From Rahnella inusitata_A (lineage in GTDB: Bacteria > Pseudomonadota > Gammaproteobacteria > Enterobacterales > Enterobacteriaceae): 64,000 bases of DNA. The stretch lies in the NCBI RefSeq assembly GCF_965118895.1, contig NZ_CBCPJJ010000009.1:629256-693255 (forward strand). The letters are read 5' to 3'. Numbering within the stretch: the first letter of the stretch is position 1; each line of letters begins with the position of its first letter. The notes beneath the pieces are model-generated. The model saw nothing but the letters and a program-made list of their open reading frames with translations, did no database searches and was not told the origin of the DNA. Shown here piece by piece: positions 61,263 through 64,000 of the stretch. The translations under genes and the position numbers were made by a program.

Positions 61263-61490
61263 AATAGTCCCGAAACATAGGAATTAATTGCCCGGTACTG
61301 AGGGTGTTTTTTCTGATGCTTGTCCCACGAGGATGAAGGCCGCGCGCAACAAAAACACCACAGAAACCCGGACATCGGTTTATTGCATACATTAAACAGA
61401 GCGTGCGCAAAAAGAGCGCGCGAAATTTTATCACGTCAGGCCGGTTGCTGCATCGCTGATTCACAGGGAGGCGACAACCGGCGCAGAAGG

Positions 61491-61937
61491 TTATTCCGGC
61501 AGGTTGAAATTGTGCAGGATTTCCAGAGGGTAACGCGGGGATTGCTGATAACAGCGGATGCTTTCGGCCACCAGCGGGGAACGCAGTTGCGGGGAGCCGA
61601 TGATTTCTTCAGCGCTCACCCAGCGGCACTGATCTATATCGTCATCTTGCGGCGCGGTGTCCAGCATTTCGGGCAGGTCAATCACAAATGCAAAACGCAA
61701 GAAGGGGGTGCCGTCCGGTGCCTGCCATTGATGCAGCCCGAGAAAAGATTGCGGTTCGGCGTGGATACCGGTTTCTTCATACAACTCGCGCTTCGCAGCG
61801 CTGACTAAAGTTTCGTCCGCTTCCAGATGACCGGCGGGTTGGTTCCAGGTGACTTTGCCGTGGACCGTTTCTTCGACGACCAGAAATTTGCCCTGCGCCT
61901 GCACTACGCAGGCGACGGTGACGTGTGGTTTAAACAT
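61491..61937 (-). CDS. nudJ: Phosphatase NudJ (Nudix hydrolase)
   Basis: A 148-residue Nudix enzyme; E. coli NudJ hydrolyses thiamine pyrophosphate precursor HMP-PP and nucleoside di/triphosphates. The Nudix box is complete: GHLEADETLVSAAKRELYEE followed by TG. The ATG at 61937 has GGAAGGAGATCCC upstream and gives MFKPHVTVACVV; a longer frame is rejected. It overlaps rluE by 8 bases. Confidence 0.94.
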   Translation of the reverse strand: MFKPHVTVACVVQAQGKFLVVEETVHGKVTWNQPAGHLEADETLVSAAKRELYEETGIHAEPQSFLGLHQWQAPDGTPFLRFAFVIDLPEMLDTAPQDDDIDQCRWVSAEEIIGSPQLRSPLVAESIRCYQQSPRYPLEILHNFNLPE

Positions 61938-62562
61938 GTGGGATCTCCTTCCATTGGCCGGGTTGTAAATCACCGAGGGTGTACTCGCCCATACTGTAAC
62001 GGACGAGACGCAGCGTCGGAAAACCAACATGTGCCGTCATGCGGCGCACCTGGCGGTTTCTTCCCTCGTACAACGTGATTTTTAACCACGAAGTGGGGAT
62101 CGCTTTGCGCTCTCGGATGGGCGGATTACGTGGCCATAACCATTTTGGCTCATCGACAATTTCAGCGCCAGCAGGCAGGGTAGGGCCATCTTTGAGCTCA
62201 ATCCCGTTACACAAAGCCGCAACCGCAGCATCATCCGGCACGCCCTCGACCTGAACATAATAAATCTTACCGGTGCGCTTGCCCGGCTGTGTCAGCGCAG
62301 CTTGCAGTTTGCCATCGTTCGTCAGCACCAGTAAACCTTCGCTGTCGCGATCCAGACGGCCTGCGGCATACACGTCTGTTAACGAAATGTAATCTTTTAG
62401 TGTCGCCCGACCCGCCTCATCAGTGAATTGTGGCAGTACATCGAAGGGTTTATTAAAGAGAATCACCTTTCTCGGCCCTTTTGGGGCAGATTGTTCTTTG
62501 GCGGGCCGTTTGCTGAAACGTTTAACGTTGTGATTCTTAAAAGGTAGCGGGTTCATAGGCAT
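61930..62562 (-). CDS. rluE: 23S rRNA pseudouridine(2457) synthase
   Basis: A 210-residue RsuA/RluE-type enzyme. The catalytic Asp is in YAAGRLDRDSEGLLVL; the C-terminal RNRQVRRMTAHVGFPTLRLVR is typical. A basic N-terminal tail precedes the domain and there is no separate S4 domain, as in E. coli RluE. It is divergent from icd and overlaps nudJ, so the two are co-expressed. Confidence 0.95.
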   Translation of the reverse strand: MPMNPLPFKNHNVKRFSKRPAKEQSAPKGPRKVILFNKPFDVLPQFTDEAGRATLKDYISLTDVYAAGRLDRDSEGLLVLTNDGKLQAALTQPGKRTGKIYYVQVEGVPDDAAVAALCNGIELKDGPTLPAGAEIVDEPKWLWPRNPPIRERKAIPTSWLKITLYEGRNRQVRRMTAHVGFPTLRLVRYSMGEYTLGDLQPGQWKEIPHV

Positions 62563-62688
62563 TGAAGTTAGAGAGAATTAGCGCATTATACTTGAAAAAT
62601 GTTTCGGATTGGCTAGCGGGAAATATTCGAGTAGTATCGACCGGCATCTTACAAATTTTTAACAAAAATGCGCTCGAAGGAGAGGTTA

Positions 62689-63942
62689 ATGGAAAGCAAA
62701 GTAGTTGTTCCGGCTGAAGGTAAAAAGATTACAGTAGACGCTCAGGGTAAACTGGTGATTCCTAATAATCCTGTGATCCCATTCATCGAAGGTGATGGTA
62801 TCGGCGTCGACGTAACTCCAGCCATGATCAAGGTTGTTGATGCGGCAGTTCAGAAAGCCTACAAAGGTGAGCGTAAAATCTCCTGGATGGAAATCTACAC
62901 CGGTGAGAAATCAGTAGAACTGTACGGCAAAGACGTATGGCTGCCAGAAGAGACGCTGGACCTGATCCGTGATTACCGTGTTGCTATTAAAGGCCCACTG
63001 ACTACGCCAGTTGGCGGCGGCATTCGCTCCCTGAACGTGGCACTTCGCCAGCAGCTCGATCTGTACATCTGTCTGCGTCCGGTACGTTATTACACCGGCA
63101 CGCCAAGCCCGGTTAAACGTCCAGAAGATACCGACATGGTGATCTTCCGTGAAAACTCCGAAGATATCTATGCAGGTATCGAATGGAAAGCAGGTTCTGC
63201 TGAAGCCGACAAAGTGATCAAATTCCTGCAAGACGAAATGGGCGTGAAAAAAATCCGTTTCCCACAGGAATGCGGTATCGGCATCAAACCTTGCTCCGAA
63301 GAAGGCACCAAACGTCTGGTTCGTGCAGCCATTGAGTACACCATCACTAACGATCGTGATTCACTGACTCTGGTTCACAAAGGCAACATCATGAAGTTCA
63401 CCGAAGGTGCCTTCAAGGATTGGGGCTACCAGCTGGCGCGCGAAGAATTTGGCGGCGAGCTGATCGACGGCGGCCCTTGGGTTAAAATCAAGAACCCAAA
63501 CAATGGCAAAGACATCATCATTAAAGACGTAATTGCTGACGCATTCCTGCAACAGATCCTGCTGCGTCCTGCTGAATACGACGTTATCGCGTGTATGAAC
63601 CTGAACGGTGACTACATCTCTGACGCCCTGGCGGCGCAGGTTGGCGGTATCGGTATCGCACCGGGCGCAAACATCGGTTCTGATTGCGCACTGTTCGAAG
63701 CCACGCACGGTACTGCACCGAAATATGCCGGTCAGGATAAAGTGAACCCGGGCTCCATCATCCTTTCCGCAGAAATGATGCTGCGTCATATGGAATGGTT
63801 CGAAGCCGCAGACCTGATCGTCAAAGGCATGGAAGGCGCAATCGCGGCTAAAACTGTGACTTACGATTTCGAACGTCTGATGGAAGGCGCTAAGCTGCGC
63901 AAATGTAGCGAGTTTGCCGACGATATGATCGCCAACATGTAA
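62689..63942 (+). CDS. icd: Isocitrate dehydrogenase (NADP)
   Basis: A 417-residue TCA-cycle enzyme that oxidises isocitrate to 2-oxoglutarate with NADP. Ser in GGGIRSLNVALRQ (about residue 113) is the site phosphorylated by AceK, which shuts the cycle for the glyoxylate bypass. Other signatures are IPFIEGDGIGVDVTP and GGIGIAPGANIGSDCALFEATHGTAPKYAG. GAAGGAGAGG precedes the ATG at 62689; seven upstream in-frame codons are rejected. The last 58 bases of the window hold no gene. In E. coli the 3' part of icd is an attachment site for element e14; no such element is seen here within the window. Confidence 0.97.
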   Translation: MESKVVVPAEGKKITVDAQGKLVIPNNPVIPFIEGDGIGVDVTPAMIKVVDAAVQKAYKGERKISWMEIYTGEKSVELYGKDVWLPEETLDLIRDYRVAIKGPLTTPVGGGIRSLNVALRQQLDLYICLRPVRYYTGTPSPVKRPEDTDMVIFRENSEDIYAGIEWKAGSAEADKVIKFLQDEMGVKKIRFPQECGIGIKPCSEEGTKRLVRAAIEYTITNDRDSLTLVHKGNIMKFTEGAFKDWGYQLAREEFGGELIDGGPWVKIKNPNNGKDIIIKDVIADAFLQQILLRPAEYDVIACMNLNGDYISDALAAQVGGIGIAPGANIGSDCALFEATHGTAPKYAGQDKVNPGSIILSAEMMLRHMEWFEAADLIVKGMEGAIAAKTVTYDFERLMEGAKLRKCSEFADDMIANM

Positions 63943-64000
63943 TCTATGATTAATCAGGCACTTGATGTCTGATACATGTCGCTTAAGGGAGCCTAAGGGT

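Noticed and set aside
1..64000. CRISPR arrays, tRNA or rRNA genes, insertion sequences, prophage
   Set aside because: No regularly spaced repeats, tRNA-like cloverleaf, transposase or phage gene was noticed by reading; a tRNAscan and IS search would be needed to exclude small or degraded ones.

Overview
The window is chromosomal DNA of a gamma-proteobacterium of the order Enterobacterales. Most proteins match Escherichia coli counterparts almost residue for residue, and the gene order follows the E. coli block solA-bssS-dinI-pyrC ... rne-rluC-yceF-yceD-rpmF-plsX-fabHDG-acpP-fabF-pabC-mltG-tmk-holB-ycfH-ptsG-hinT-ycfL-lpoB-thiK-nagZ-ycfP-ndh-ycfJ ... mfd-lolCDE-cobB-pepT-roxA-phoQP-purB-hflD-mnmA-nudJ-rluE-icd. 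The species is not E. coli: several linking genes differ or are missing, and accessory genes sit in the gaps. A Yersiniaceae-type genome (Rahnella, Ewingella or Serratia relative) is my best inference, but no marker here proves it.

Layout. 1-4.3 kb: end of an RND efflux pump, AI-2 exporter tqsA, a MarR regulator, an RcsA-like LuxR regulator and solA. 4.3-6.8 kb: bssS, the SOS gene dinI with a clear LexA box, pyrC and a small monooxygenase. 6.9-11.8 kb: rne (minus) and rluC (plus) diverge from a long leader region. 11.8-23.3 kb: the fatty-acid/phospholipid cluster yceD-rpmF-plsX-fabH-fabD-fabG-acpP-fabF, followed by pabC-mltG-tmk-holB-ycfH. 23.6-29.1 kb: ptsG, hinT and an envelope cluster (ycfL, lpoB, thiK, nagZ, ycfP). 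29.4-31.6 kb: ndh and ycfJ.

Accessory region 1 (31.6-38.1 kb) lies between ycfJ and mfd. It carries a periplasmic molybdenum hydroxylase: a Tat-exported molybdopterin subunit, a 2Fe-2S subunit and a tri-heme cytochrome c, with a divergent XdhC/MocA-type maturation pair. Together they form a plausible self-contained aldehyde- or N-heterocycle-oxidising system feeding the respiratory chain. The housekeeping genes mfd, lolCDE, cobB and pepT follow.

Accessory region 2 (47.2-50.1 kb) is visibly AT-rich and lies between pepT and roxA. It holds two paralogous proteins with an N-terminal Gly-His and a C-terminal Asn-Cys motif (suggestive of a circularly permuted NlpC/P60/LRAT-type papain fold), a decayed fragment of a second pepT allele between them, and an unrecognised protein on the other strand. 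This is the most unusual part of the window. Accessory region 3 (53.8-57.9 kb) lies between phoP and purB and holds a GH3 glycosidase divergent from a GPH-family sugar transporter broken by a frameshift.

Regulatory sites read directly include a LexA box at dinI, an FNR-type site at ndh, a PhoP box upstream of phoPQ, a conserved ptsG translation-initiation region that matches the known SgrS target, and many intrinsic terminators. No CRISPR array, rRNA, tRNA, insertion sequence or prophage was recognised.
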